64,000 nucleotides of DNA from Qipengyuania soli. GTDB lineage: Bacteria > Pseudomonadota > Alphaproteobacteria > Sphingomonadales > Sphingomonadaceae. Each line of letters begins with the position of its first letter. The stretch's first letter is position 1. Position numbers and translations under genes: made by a program. Location of the stretch: contig NZ_CP064654.1 in NCBI RefSeq assembly GCF_015529805.1, positions 1,116,001-1,180,000 on the forward strand, given 5' to 3'. A model generated the notes under the pieces. It saw only the letters and a program-made list of their open reading frames with translations, was not told the DNA's origin and did not search any database. Shown here in pieces: positions 1 through 7,920 of the stretch.

Positions 1-182
1 CCGAGGATCCGGTGATCGCGAACGTCGTTGCGACCAGTGCCCGCCTTGAAGGCGTACGCGGCGACGACTGGATCTTCGGGGTGAGCGCAGTCGGCAAGGA
101 CGGCACGAGCGGACCCGTTGCCAGCGCGGTCCCGGCCGGCCAATACGCGCCTGTCTTATCCAAGAAGGATGACAGCGAGTAA
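1..182 (+). CDS. C-terminal fragment of a secreted protein, possibly an M28 family peptidase
   Basis: The 5' end lies outside the window. Frame 3 is open from the edge to a TAA at 180-182 and gives the last 59 residues. The segment D-D-W-I-F-G-V-S-A-V followed by G-P-V-A-S-A-V-P looks like the closing strands of a fibronectin-III-like beta-sandwich. From memory, such a tail occurs at the C-terminus of secreted M28 aminopeptidases of sphingomonads. No catalytic residue is inside the window, so the family name is inference. The gene ends 12 bases before the RNase R start, so the two may be co-transcribed. Confidence 0.5.
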   Translation, partial: EDPVIANVVATSARLEGVRGDDWIFGVSAVGKDGTSGPVASAVPAGQYAPVLSKKDDSE

Positions 183-194
183 GCGCGTCCCCAT

Positions 195-2513
195 ATGGCG
201 CGCATGACAAAACAGAACAAAAGCCGGCGCCCCGCGAAATTGCAGGCGGGGATGCCGAGCAAGGAACAGATACTCGAATTCCTCCAGAGCTCCGAAACCC
301 CCGCAGGTAAGCGTGAAATCGCCAAGGCCTTCGGCCTCAAGGGGCAGGAGAAGATCGCGCTCAAGAAGCGTCTCAAGGACATGGCCGAAGAAGGCCTGAT
401 CGACGGGAAGCGCACTGCCTATCACCGGATGGGCGGCGTCCCGAAGGTGACCGTATTGAAGGTGGTCGGGATCGAGGATGGCGAGCCGATCGCCGAACCC
501 GAAAACTGGGCACCTGATGCGCCCGGAAAGCCGCCCCGGCTGACCGTCAAGGAAACGAAGAAGATGGCCGCGCTCAAGCGTGGCGACCGTTTCCTTGCCC
601 GCACCGAAGAGGTCGGTAGCGGCTGGATCGCTCATCCGATGAAAAAGCTGCCGGCGCGCACCGAGGGGATGATGGGCGTCGTCGAAATGGACGGTGCGGG
701 CAATCCCTGGCTGGCGCCGGTCGACAAGCGCGTCCGCGATTCCGCGCCCATCGGCGAGCTGGGCGAAGCGAAGGAAGGTGATCTCATCCTCGCCGAAAGG
801 ATGGGCAAATCGGTCCGCTCGAAGGTCAAGGTGGTCGAGGTCATCGGCGATCCGCTGGCGCCCAAGGCCTTCAGCCTGATCGCCATCGCCAAGCACGGCA
901 TCCCGCATACATTCGCGAATGAAGCGCTCGATGAGGCCCGAACAGCGACCGAACTGGCCCTGAACACCGAGACACGCGAGTACCTGCGTGCGGTCCCCAT
1001 CGTTGCCATCGACCCTGCCGATGCCCGCGATCATGACGATGCCATCTGGGCCGAGCCGGACGGGAAGGGCGGCTACAACGCCATCGTCGCGATTGCCGAT
1101 GTGTCCTATTACGTCCGCCCGGGCGGCGCGCTCGATCGCGAGGCAAGGAAGCGCGGCAATTCGGTCTATTTCCCCGACCGCGTCGTGCCGATGCTCCCCG
1201 AGATTCTCAGCGCAGACGTCTGTTCGCTCAAGCAGGACGTGGATCGCGCTGCGATGGTTTGCCATATGCATATCGATGCCGAGGGCAAGGTCAACAGTTG
1301 GCGCTTTACCCGCGCCATCGTGCGGCTCGCTGCGAACATTGCCTACGAGGACGCGCAGGCGGCCATCGATGCTGGCGACGCGCCCGAATACCTCCAGAAC
1401 CTGTGGGGGGCGTGGAAACTGCTGTTCAAGGCACGCGAGGCGCGCGATCCGCTCGACCTTGAGCTGCCCGAGAGGCAGGTGAAGCTCAACGATGCAGGCA
1501 AGATCGAGGAGATCGCCATTCGCGAACGCCTTGATGCGCACCGCGTGGTCGAGGATTTCATGATCGCCGCCAACGTCGCCGCCGCCAAGGCCCTGGAGGC
1601 CAAGACCGCACCCGTGGTCTATCGCATCCACGAACAGCCGAGCCGCGAGAAGCTGATTGCCCTGCGCGATTATCTCGCCACGCAAGGCCGCAAGCTGGCG
1701 ATGGCCCAGGTCGTCACTCCCGGCCTGTTCAACCGCATGCTCAAGGACATTGCCGATCCGTCCGAAAAGGCGCTGATCATGGAGGCAGTACTGCGCAGCC
1801 AGACGCAGGCCTATTACGGCCCCGCGAACGCCGGCCATTTCGGCCTTGCGCTGGGCAGCTATGCCCACTTCACCTCGCCTATCCGCCGCTATTCCGATCT
1901 GCTGGTCCACCGCGCGCTGGTCGATGCCTACAAGCTCGAGCAGCCGAAGCCGAAGGTCGACCTGCCCGAAACCACCGGCCTGTCGGACCGCGACAAGAGT
2001 GCGTTGCACCAGATCACCGATGCGATCAGCCAGACCGAGCGCCGGGCGATGGAGGCGGAACGCGACACCATCGACCGCTATGTCGCGGCATGGCTCTCCG
2101 GCCGCGTGGGCGAAACCTTCGACACGCGCATTACCGGCGTGCAGGGCTTCGGCTTTTTCGCCACGATCGACAAGCTGGGCGGTGACGGGCTGGTCCCGGT
2201 CAGCACGCTGGGCCGCGAGTATTTCAGCTACGACGAAAAAGCGCAGAAGCTGATCGGCGAGCAAAGCGGCACGGAATATGCCGTTGGTGACCGGCTCAAG
2301 TTGAAACTGGCCGAAGCCAATGCGTTGACCGGCGCCCTCAAGTTCGAAGTGCCCCATAGCGACGGTGCCGCGATCGAGAAGCGCGGCCATCGTCCGCCGC
2401 CGCGCAGCAAGCCGCCGCAAAAGGGGAAAGGCGCTCCCCGGCAGAAGCACGAGCAGGGCCAGCGAGGACGACCCAAGAACATCCGCCACCAGGGTCGCGG
2501 CAAGAAGCGCTAG
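195..2513 (+). CDS. rnr: Ribonuclease R (3'-5' exoribonuclease)
   Basis: Processive 3'-5' exoribonuclease of the RNase II/R family that degrades structured RNA in the cytoplasm. The 772-residue product has an N-terminal winged-helix segment (about 23-69), cold-shock OB folds, the RNB catalytic domain with the acidic cluster D273, D279, D281 and D282, an S1 domain (about 640-725) and a Lys/Arg-rich tail typical of RNase R rather than RNase II. An in-frame ATG at 204 is an alternative start; neither has a strong ribosome-binding site. Its TAG stop overlaps the TAG stop of the convergent XRE gene within one CTAG at 2510-2513. Confidence 0.97.
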   Translation: MARMTKQNKSRRPAKLQAGMPSKEQILEFLQSSETPAGKREIAKAFGLKGQEKIALKKRLKDMAEEGLIDGKRTAYHRMGGVPKVTVLKVVGIEDGEPIAEPENWAPDAPGKPPRLTVKETKKMAALKRGDRFLARTEEVGSGWIAHPMKKLPARTEGMMGVVEMDGAGNPWLAPVDKRVRDSAPIGELGEAKEGDLILAERMGKSVRSKVKVVEVIGDPLAPKAFSLIAIAKHGIPHTFANEALDEARTATELALNTETREYLRAVPIVAIDPADARDHDDAIWAEPDGKGGYNAIVAIADVSYYVRPGGALDREARKRGNSVYFPDRVVPMLPEILSADVCSLKQDVDRAAMVCHMHIDAEGKVNSWRFTRAIVRLAANIAYEDAQAAIDAGDAPEYLQNLWGAWKLLFKAREARDPLDLELPERQVKLNDAGKIEEIAIRERLDAHRVVEDFMIAANVAAAKALEAKTAPVVYRIHEQPSREKLIALRDYLATQGRKLAMAQVVTPGLFNRMLKDIADPSEKALIMEAVLRSQTQAYYGPANAGHFGLALGSYAHFTSPIRRYSDLLVHRALVDAYKLEQPKPKVDLPETTGLSDRDKSALHQITDAISQTERRAMEAERDTIDRYVAAWLSGRVGETFDTRITGVQGFGFFATIDKLGGDGLVPVSTLGREYFSYDEKAQKLIGEQSGTEYAVGDRLKLKLAEANALTGALKFEVPHSDGAAIEKRGHRPPPRSKPPQKGKGAPRQKHEQGQRGRPKNIRHQGRGKKR

Positions 2514-3289
2514 GCTTGCAGGCGCTGCAACAATTGCGCTGATTCCCTGTCGGCGGGGTAAAACGCCTCGATCGCGAGTTCGGACAAGGTGACGTCCACG
2601 GGTGTCCCGAAGATCGTCACCGTCGAGACGAATGAGACGCGACCGACGACCGTGTCGATAATTAGTGGCACGGCTATATCGTTGGCTACTCCGGTGTGGT
2701 TGTCATTGGCCTGCCGGTCGTATCCAGACAGCTCTTCGCGCAAGGCGGCCAGGACGGGGTCGGCGCTGGCTTCGACCTGCCGGTCCAGTCGATGCAAGAT
2801 ATGTGCGCGCCATTCATCGTAGTTGACGATCTGGGGGGCGAGACCGTCGGGGTGCAGGGCTATTCGGAGAACGTTGGCAGGTGGCGCTAGCAGGCTCGGG
2901 GCCACCTGTTCCGTCAGGATCGTCACTGCGGCATTGGCGGCGACCATGTTCCAGTGCCGGTCAACCGCGAGAGCGGGGTAGGGCTCGTGTCCGGCCAGCA
3001 CATGATCGACGATGTCCCGCATCGCCGCCAGTTCGTCGCTGTCCAGCGCTCGTTCGCGGTATTCAGGCGCGTAGCCTGCGGCGAGCAGCAATGCATTGCG
3101 AGCGCGATGAGGAACGTCGAGGCTTTCCGCCAGACGCTCGATTACCTCGGGGCTGGGGCGGGAGCGTCCCGTCTCGATAAAGCTTAGGTGCCGCGTCGAT
3201 ATCTCGGTGTCGAGGGCCAGGTCCATCTGGCTCATCCGGCGACGTGCACGCCATTCGCGCAACTGCTGGCCCAACGGTGCAACGTCCAT
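2510..3289 (-). CDS. XRE-type transcriptional regulator with MmyB-like ligand domain
   Basis: A 259-residue DNA-binding protein. Residues about 8-65 form a Cro/C1-type helix-turn-helix (L-R-E-W-R-A-R-R-R-M-S-Q, then S-T-R-H-L-S-F-I-E-T-G-R-S-R-P-S). Residues about 100-245 match the MmyB-like ligand-binding region seen in many actinobacterial and proteobacterial XRE regulators (W-N-M-V-A-A-N near its start). I chose the ATG at 3289 over one 21 bases upstream because AAGGAG sits 6 bases before it. It is divergent from the small membrane protein at 3411, and a 17-bp inverted repeat lies between them, so local control of that gene and of itself is likely. The ligand is unknown. Confidence 0.88.
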   Translation of the reverse strand: MDVAPLGQQLREWRARRRMSQMDLALDTEISTRHLSFIETGRSRPSPEVIERLAESLDVPHRARNALLLAAGYAPEYRERALDSDELAAMRDIVDHVLAGHEPYPALAVDRHWNMVAANAAVTILTEQVAPSLLAPPANVLRIALHPDGLAPQIVNYDEWRAHILHRLDRQVEASADPVLAALREELSGYDRQANDNHTGVANDIAVPLIIDTVVGRVSFVSTVTIFGTPVDVTLSELAIEAFYPADRESAQLLQRLQA

Positions 3290-3337
3290 CGCTTGCTCCT
3301 TCGCCACCACGCCTAGCGTGCGAGGAGAAGCAATTCC

Positions 3338-3354
3338 ATTACCTCACGGGTAAT
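3338..3354. promoter_or_regulatory. Candidate operator: inverted repeat ATTACC-N5-GGTAAT
   Basis: ATTACCTCACGGGTAAT is a perfect inverted repeat of two 6-bp arms around a 5-bp centre, in the 121-bp space between the XRE gene and the divergent membrane-protein gene. Size, symmetry and position fit a dimeric helix-turn-helix operator. Binding by the neighbouring regulator is inference. Confidence 0.5.
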
Positions 3355-3410
3355 CGACTGGCTGCGTCGATCGGGAGAATGTCTAGCCTCCTGAAAGCGG
3401 AGTAACCGAC

Positions 3411-3791
3411 ATGAACCTGCGTAACACCTTGTTGCTGGATGCTGCCAGCGCGGCGACTTTCATCGTGCTTTGCCTTGGCTTGCCGCAAGCCTTGGCAGAC
3501 CTCACCGGATTGCCCCGGTCCATCATCGCCATTGCCGGATGGATCTGTATCCCGTCCGCCGCGCTTTTCCTCTGGCAGGCAGTCGCTCCGACCCGCTCTC
3601 TGGTGGCCTTGATCGTCGCTGGAAATGCAGGATGGGTGATTGCCAGCGTAGGCGTCTGGTTCACGTATTTCGGTCAGCTGACGCCGCTCGGGCATGCGTT
3701 CGTGATCGCGCAGGCAGCAGCCGTTGAATTCTTCACCTTGATGGAGTGGCGCGGCCTCAGGAATCTCGGCCACACACCCCGGACCGCCTAG
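3411..3791 (+). CDS. Small four-helix membrane protein of unknown function
   Basis: A 126-residue hydrophobic protein with about four membrane segments (near residues 8-32, 37-57, 64-86 and 92-113) and a short polar C-terminus. I do not recognise a catalytic motif. The ATG at 3411 follows a GGAG-like ribosome-binding site. It is divergent from the XRE regulator at 2510-3289, which probably controls it through the palindrome at 3338-3354. Regulators of this class are often paired with one adjacent target, but no substrate or role can be read here. Its TAG stop shares a CTAG with the stop of the convergent uspA-like gene. Confidence 0.8.
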   Translation: MNLRNTLLLDAASAATFIVLCLGLPQALADLTGLPRSIIAIAGWICIPSAALFLWQAVAPTRSLVALIVAGNAGWVIASVGVWFTYFGQLTPLGHAFVIAQAAAVEFFTLMEWRGLRNLGHTPRTA

Positions 3792-4240
3792 GCAAGGCGA
3801 TCCAGGTCTTCGCGGCTCAGCCCGCCGGGGATGAGATAGAGCGGGCAGCTGAGGCCGCCCGCATGGCCGGAGAAGTGGTTCACCAGCGGACCCGGCCCGC
3901 CATCGGCGCTCGCCCCCAGCACCAGCGCCGCGATCTCGCCGTGCTCTTCGATGTACTTGCGGATGACGTCTGCAGGGGCACCGGGACGCACGGCGATGAC
4001 TGGCATGCGGCCGCTTTCGGCGAAGATGTTGCCGGCTGCGTTGTTGGCCATGACCTCGGCCCGTTCGCGCGCTTCCTGCTCGATGGTGGCCTGGACCGCG
4101 CCAAAGGCATTGAAGGTCTGCTGCGGCACCAGCGCGAGGATATGCACCGATCCGCCGGTCTTCTGCGCACGCAGCGAGGCGAAGCGAAGCGCCTGTTTCG
4201 CTTCGTCGGTTTCGTCCATCACGACTAGGTAGATACGCAT
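3788..4240 (-). CDS. Universal stress protein (UspA family)
   Basis: A 150-residue cytoplasmic protein starting [11 protein letters not shown], the usual first strand of a UspA fold. It contains A-L-V-L-G-A-S and ends in P-L-Y-L-I-P-G. The nucleotide-binding glycine signature (G-2x-G-9x-G-S/T) is only partly kept ([10 protein letters not shown]), so ATP binding is uncertain. The open frame runs upstream to 4942, but that part is antisense to pdhC. I start at the ATG at 4240, preceded by GGGGAG on the minus strand. It is divergent from pdhC. Confidence 0.87.
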   Translation of the reverse strand: MRIYLVVMDETDEAKQALRFASLRAQKTGGSVHILALVPQQTFNAFGAVQATIEQEARERAEVMANNAAGNIFAESGRMPVIAVRPGAPADVIRKYIEEHGEIAALVLGASADGGPGPLVNHFSGHAGGLSCPLYLIPGGLSREDLDRLA

Positions 4241-4370
4241 ATGTGCTCCCCGGCTCCCTTGGCGCGGGTTACTCGGTAATTCGTATTCTGCGCAAGCACC
4301 TTGCAGCAACGGTTCATTTTGGCCAGAGGTGCCTGCGAACTCTCTCCCCAGCGAGGACGTAACGTCAAAC

Positions 4371-5651
4371 ATGCCCACGCCGATCAAGATGCCCGCCCTT
4401 TCGCCCACCATGGAGGAGGGAACCCTCGCAAAATGGCTGGTAAAACCCGGCGATACCGTGAGCGCCGGCGACATCATGGCCGAAATCGAAACCGACAAGG
4501 CGACGATGGAATTCGAGGCGGTGGACGAAGGCGTGATCGCCTCCATCGCGGTCGAGGCCGGGACCGAAGGCGTGAAGGTCGGCACGGTCATCGCCATGCT
4601 TGCCGAAGAGGGCGAGGATGTCAGCGCGGCTGCGGCGGCCGCACCTGCTGCTGAGGAAGCCAAGCCCGCACCCAAGGCCGAGGCTGCACCGGCTCCGGCT
4701 CCCGCTCCCGCGGCTGCACCGGCAGCTTCCGCGGCACCCAAGGCTTCGGGCGACCGCATCCTTGCCTCGCCTCTCGCCAAGCGCATTGCCGAGCAGAAGG
4801 GCGTGGACCTTGCAGGCGTCAAGGGAACCGGCCCGAACGGTCGAATCGTCAAGGCCGATGTCGAGGGGGCCAGCACCGGCGCAACACCGCCGAAGGCGGA
4901 GACTGCCGCTCCTGCGGCTGCCGCGCCGGTCAAGCCCGCCACGCTCGGCGGCGATCTCGATGCGCCTTACGAAGCGCAGAAGCTCAACAATGTCCGCAAG
5001 GTCATCGCGCGTCGCCTGACCGAAGCGAAGCAGACCATCCCGCACATCTACCTCACCGTGGACGTGCGCTTGGATGCGCTGCTCAAGCTGCGCGGCGAGC
5101 TCAACAAGAGCCTCGAGGCCGATGGCGTGAAGCTCTCGGTCAACGACCTCCTCATCAAGGCGCTCGCCCGCGCTCTCCAGCGTGTGCCCAAGTGCAACGT
5201 CAGCTTCCAGGGCGACGAACTGTTCCAATACAGCCGCGAGGATATCTCGGTCGCGGTCGCCGCGCCTTCGGGCCTGATCACGCCGATCATCCGGGATGCG
5301 GGCCGCAAGGGCCTCGCGCAGATCAGCACCGAGATGAAGGAGCTGGCGGGCAAAGCCAAGGACGGCAAGTTGCAGCCACATGAATTCCAGGGCGGTACCG
5401 CCTCGCTCTCCAACCTCGGCATGTTCGGTACCAAGCAGTTCGACGCGGTGATCAACCCGCCGCAGGCGATGATCCTCGCGGTCGGCGCGGGCGAGCAGCG
5501 TCCGTGGGTGATCGATGGCGCACTGGGCGTCGCCACCGTGATGAGCGCCACCGGCAGCTTCGACCACCGCGCCATCGACGGCGCGGACGGCGCGGCGCTG
5601 ATGCAGGCATTCCAGCAGCTGGTGGAGAACCCGATGGGGCTGGTGGTTTGA
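4371..5651 (+). CDS. pdhC: Dihydrolipoamide acetyltransferase, E2 of pyruvate dehydrogenase
   Basis: Core E2 subunit that moves acetyl groups from E1 to CoA. The 426 residues comprise one lipoyl domain (1-80; lipoyl lysine K43 in E-T-D-K-A-T-M-E-F), an Ala/Pro-rich swinging linker, an E3-binding peripheral domain (about 130-165, [10 protein letters not shown]), a second linker, and the catalytic domain with active-site H399 in F-D-H-R-A-I-D-G. The M-P-A-L-S-P-T-M segment is typical of the pyruvate rather than the 2-oxoglutarate complex. The E1 genes are 43 kb away at 48.2-50.7 kb. Start is the ATG at 4371; an upstream in-frame TTG at 4329 would add 14 unconvincing residues. Confidence 0.96.
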   Translation: MPTPIKMPALSPTMEEGTLAKWLVKPGDTVSAGDIMAEIETDKATMEFEAVDEGVIASIAVEAGTEGVKVGTVIAMLAEEGEDVSAAAAAAPAAEEAKPAPKAEAAPAPAPAPAAAPAASAAPKASGDRILASPLAKRIAEQKGVDLAGVKGTGPNGRIVKADVEGASTGATPPKAETAAPAAAAPVKPATLGGDLDAPYEAQKLNNVRKVIARRLTEAKQTIPHIYLTVDVRLDALLKLRGELNKSLEADGVKLSVNDLLIKALARALQRVPKCNVSFQGDELFQYSREDISVAVAAPSGLITPIIRDAGRKGLAQISTEMKELAGKAKDGKLQPHEFQGGTASLSNLGMFGTKQFDAVINPPQAMILAVGAGEQRPWVIDGALGVATVMSATGSFDHRAIDGADGAALMQAFQQLVENPMGLVV

Positions 5652-5941
5652 GCGACACCCTGGTCAAGCTTTTGGCAGCTGCCTTGGGATTGCTTGGGCT
5701 GGCAATGGCGGCCGGTTTTGTCGCGCTGGCTTTCCTGACGTTCTTATCGCTCTCTGTCCCGAATTATCGCCTTATTGCCGCCACTCTCGCGATTGGTCTG
5801 TATGCCTTGGCCTGCGTCACGACAGCAATTGCGCTGTTCGGCAAACCAAGTCCCTTTTGGCACGCTTCAGGCGGTGTGCTCGGCGCGATAGCCGTCGTAC
5901 TTTACGGGCTTCGACTGTCAGGTTGGGACTTCAAGATTTGA
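5648..5941 (+). CDS. Small membrane protein coupled to pdhC
   Basis: A 97-residue product with three hydrophobic segments (about 4-30, 35-60 and 70-90 of the mature frame), read from a TTG at 5648 that overlaps the pdhC stop as TTGA. The frame is open further upstream, but there it runs antigenically through pdhC in another phase with an Arg-rich composition unlike a real protein. The 4-nt overlap points to translational coupling. I know no family for it; a membrane role is all that can be said. Confidence 0.65.
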   Translation: MSDTLVKLLAAALGLLGLAMAAGFVALAFLTFLSLSVPNYRLIAATLAIGLYALACVTTAIALFGKPSPFWHASGGVLGAIAVVLYGLRLSGWDFKI

Positions 5942-6312
5942 CCCGCCAACCCCAAATCCGCGTCACCGCCATGCCGACCGACCTCAACCCCTATGGCGGG
6001 GTGTTCGGCGGATGGCTGATGAGCCAGATGGCGCTCGGCGCAGGTTCGCTCGCGAGCCGCGAGGGGAAGGGCAAGGCGGTAGTCGTCTCGGCAACCGATT
6101 TCGCCTTCCCCGGCGCGATGCAGGTGGGCGACGAGCTCTCGGTCTATTGCACAGTCGCTGCGACTGGAAACACCTCGCTCACCATCACCGCTGAAGCCAT
6201 CGCCCGCGAGCGCAATGGCGAGGCCGAGACGAAGGTAGCGCAAGGCACGTTCAAGTTCGTGCTGCTCGACGATAACGACCGGCCCCGGGCCGTCGCGGCG
6301 AACGGGTCGTGA
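5938..6312 (+). CDS. Acyl-CoA thioesterase of the YciA hotdog family
   Basis: A 124-residue hotdog-fold protein. The stretch M-P-T-D-L-N-P-Y-G-G-V-F-G-G-W-L-M-S-Q-M resembles the YciA signature (N-x-x-G-D-x-F-G-G-W-x-M-S-Q-M-D). Position 32, after S-Q-M, is alanine where YciA has the aspartate I recall as catalytic (Asp44 in Haemophilus YciA), so activity may be altered. The start is a TTG at 5938 overlapping the previous stop as TTGA. It lies in the pdhC-lpdA cluster, where a thioesterase could set free CoA levels; that is inference. Confidence 0.82.
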   Translation: MTRQPQIRVTAMPTDLNPYGGVFGGWLMSQMALGAGSLASREGKGKAVVVSATDFAFPGAMQVGDELSVYCTVAATGNTSLTITAEAIARERNGEAETKVAQGTFKFVLLDDNDRPRAVAANGS

Positions 6313-6431
6313 GCGCTGTCCTACATCCCTCCTCTGCGGGTAAAATCAGCGGCATGACCAGCCCCGCAAACCGCTCGAATACCTATTCCTTTTCCCCCTG
6401 CACAGAAGCGCTGCTTTTTAGCTGCAGTACC

Positions 6432-6449
6432 GTGTTCCATGTGTTCCAT
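6432..6449 (+). repeat. Perfect tandem repeat of a 9-mer (GTGTTCCAT x2) upstream of lpdA
   Basis: Two exact head-to-tail copies of GTGTTCCAT end 31 bases before the lpdA start codon. The 167-bp space between the thioesterase gene and lpdA holds no other convincing element. The repeat may be a protein-binding direct repeat or chance. Confidence 0.6.
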
Positions 6450-6479
6450 CCTGTCGGACAAACCGAAGGCTAATCCATC

Positions 6480-7892
6480 ATGTCTGCTTCCTACGACGTT
6501 ATCGTTCTCGGCTCCGGACCCGGCGGCTATGTCGCGGCGATCCGCTGCGCGCAGCTGGGTCTCAAGACTGCCATCGTCGAGCGCGAATTGCTCGGCGGCA
6601 TCTGCCTCAACTGGGGCTGTATTCCGACCAAGGCGCTGCTGCGCTCGGCAGAGATACTCCACTATGCCCAGCATGCGAACGACTATGGCCTGAAGATCGC
6701 GGGCACAATCGAGGCGGACCTCGAGGCAGTGGTGAAGCGCAGCCGCGGCGTTGCGAAGCAACTCAACGCCGGCGTCACCCACCTGATGAAGAAGAACAAG
6801 ATCACGGTTCATATGGGCGAGGGGCAGCTGACCGGTCCGACCAGCCTCACCGTGAAAGGCGAAAAGGGCGAAGAGAAGCTCACCGCCAAGCACCTCATCG
6901 TCGCCACCGGCGCCCGCGCGCGCGACCTGCCGTTTGCTCCCGCCGACGGCAAGCGGGTGTGGACCTATCGCCACGCGATGACCCCGCCGAAAATGCCCAA
7001 GAAGCTTCTGGTGATCGGGTCGGGCGCGATCGGGATCGAGTTCGCCAGCTTCTACAACGACATGGGCTGCGATGTGACCGTGGTCGAAATGCTCGACCGC
7101 ATCGTTCCGGTGGAAGATGTCGACGTGTCCGACTTCCTCGAAGCCTCGCTGACCAAGCAGGGTATCGAGATCATGACCGGCGCCGGGGTCGAGGCGCTGG
7201 TCGTCTCCGACAAGGGCGTGAAGGCCAAGATCAAGGACGGCAAGGGTACCATTACCGAGACCGAGTTCAGCCACGTCATCGTCGCCATCGGCATCGTCCC
7301 GAACACGGAGAACGTGGGTCTCGAAAAGCTGGTCGAGATGGATCGCGGCTTCATCCAGATCGATCCTTACGGCCGCACCAGGTCGAAGGGCCTGTGGGCA
7401 ATCGGCGATTGCACCCCCGGACCCTGGCTTGCGCACAAGGCGAGCCACGAAGGCGTCACCACCGCCGAGGCGATTGCCAAGGAACTCGGCAACAAGGACG
7501 TCCACCCGCACCCGCTCGACCGCGGCAATATCCCGGGCTGCACATACTGCCACCCGCAGATCGCCAGCGTCGGCCTGACCGAGGCGAAGGCCAAGGAAGC
7601 TGGCTACACGCTCAAGGTCGGCAAGTTCCCCTTCGTCGGCAACGGCAAGGCGATCGCGCTGGGCGAGGCGGCTGGCTTCGTGAAGACCGTGTTCGATGCA
7701 AAGACCGGCGAACTGCTCGGCGCGCACATGGTCGGCGCGGAAGTGACCGAGATGATCCAAGGCTTCGTCGTCGGCAAGACGCTGGAGACGACCGAGGCGG
7801 AGCTGATGAACACCGTCTTCCCGCATCCGACCATCAGCGAAAGCATGCACGAGAGCGTGCTTGCGGCCTACGGGCGGGCGCTGCATATCTGA
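6480..7892 (+). CDS. lpdA: Dihydrolipoyl dehydrogenase (E3)
   Basis: FAD enzyme that reoxidises dihydrolipoyl groups of the 2-oxoacid dehydrogenase complexes and makes NADH. The 470 residues show the FAD loop G11-S-G-P-G-G16, the redox disulfide C42/C47 in G-G-I-C-L-N-W-G-C-I-P, an NAD loop G-S-G-A-I-G near residue 180, and the C-terminal H449-P-T-I-S-E454 pair. ATG at 6480. It follows pdhC and two small coupled genes, so this cluster supplies E2 and E3. Confidence 0.97.
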   Translation: MSASYDVIVLGSGPGGYVAAIRCAQLGLKTAIVERELLGGICLNWGCIPTKALLRSAEILHYAQHANDYGLKIAGTIEADLEAVVKRSRGVAKQLNAGVTHLMKKNKITVHMGEGQLTGPTSLTVKGEKGEEKLTAKHLIVATGARARDLPFAPADGKRVWTYRHAMTPPKMPKKLLVIGSGAIGIEFASFYNDMGCDVTVVEMLDRIVPVEDVDVSDFLEASLTKQGIEIMTGAGVEALVVSDKGVKAKIKDGKGTITETEFSHVIVAIGIVPNTENVGLEKLVEMDRGFIQIDPYGRTRSKGLWAIGDCTPGPWLAHKASHEGVTTAEAIAKELGNKDVHPHPLDRGNIPGCTYCHPQIASVGLTEAKAKEAGYTLKVGKFPFVGNGKAIALGEAAGFVKTVFDAKTGELLGAHMVGAEVTEMIQGFVVGKTLETTEAELMNTVFPHPTISESMHESVLAAYGRALHI

Positions 7893-7920
7893 CCTGCGCC
7901 ACAAGTAGGGGGAGAGCGAG

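Noticed and set aside
156-2489. 777-codon open frame antisense to rnr on the minus strand
   Set aside because: It mirrors rnr almost end to end, has a low-complexity Arg/Leu/Gly-rich product and no family motif. Long antisense frames are expected opposite GC-rich genes with strong codon bias.
4241-4942. N-terminal extension of the UspA protein
   Set aside because: The open frame continues upstream but is antisense to pdhC and low complexity; a start with a ribosome-binding site exists at 4240.
6354-6473. 39-codon frame in the lpdA leader
   Set aside because: No ribosome-binding site, no recognisable feature, and it covers the tandem repeat; most likely chance.
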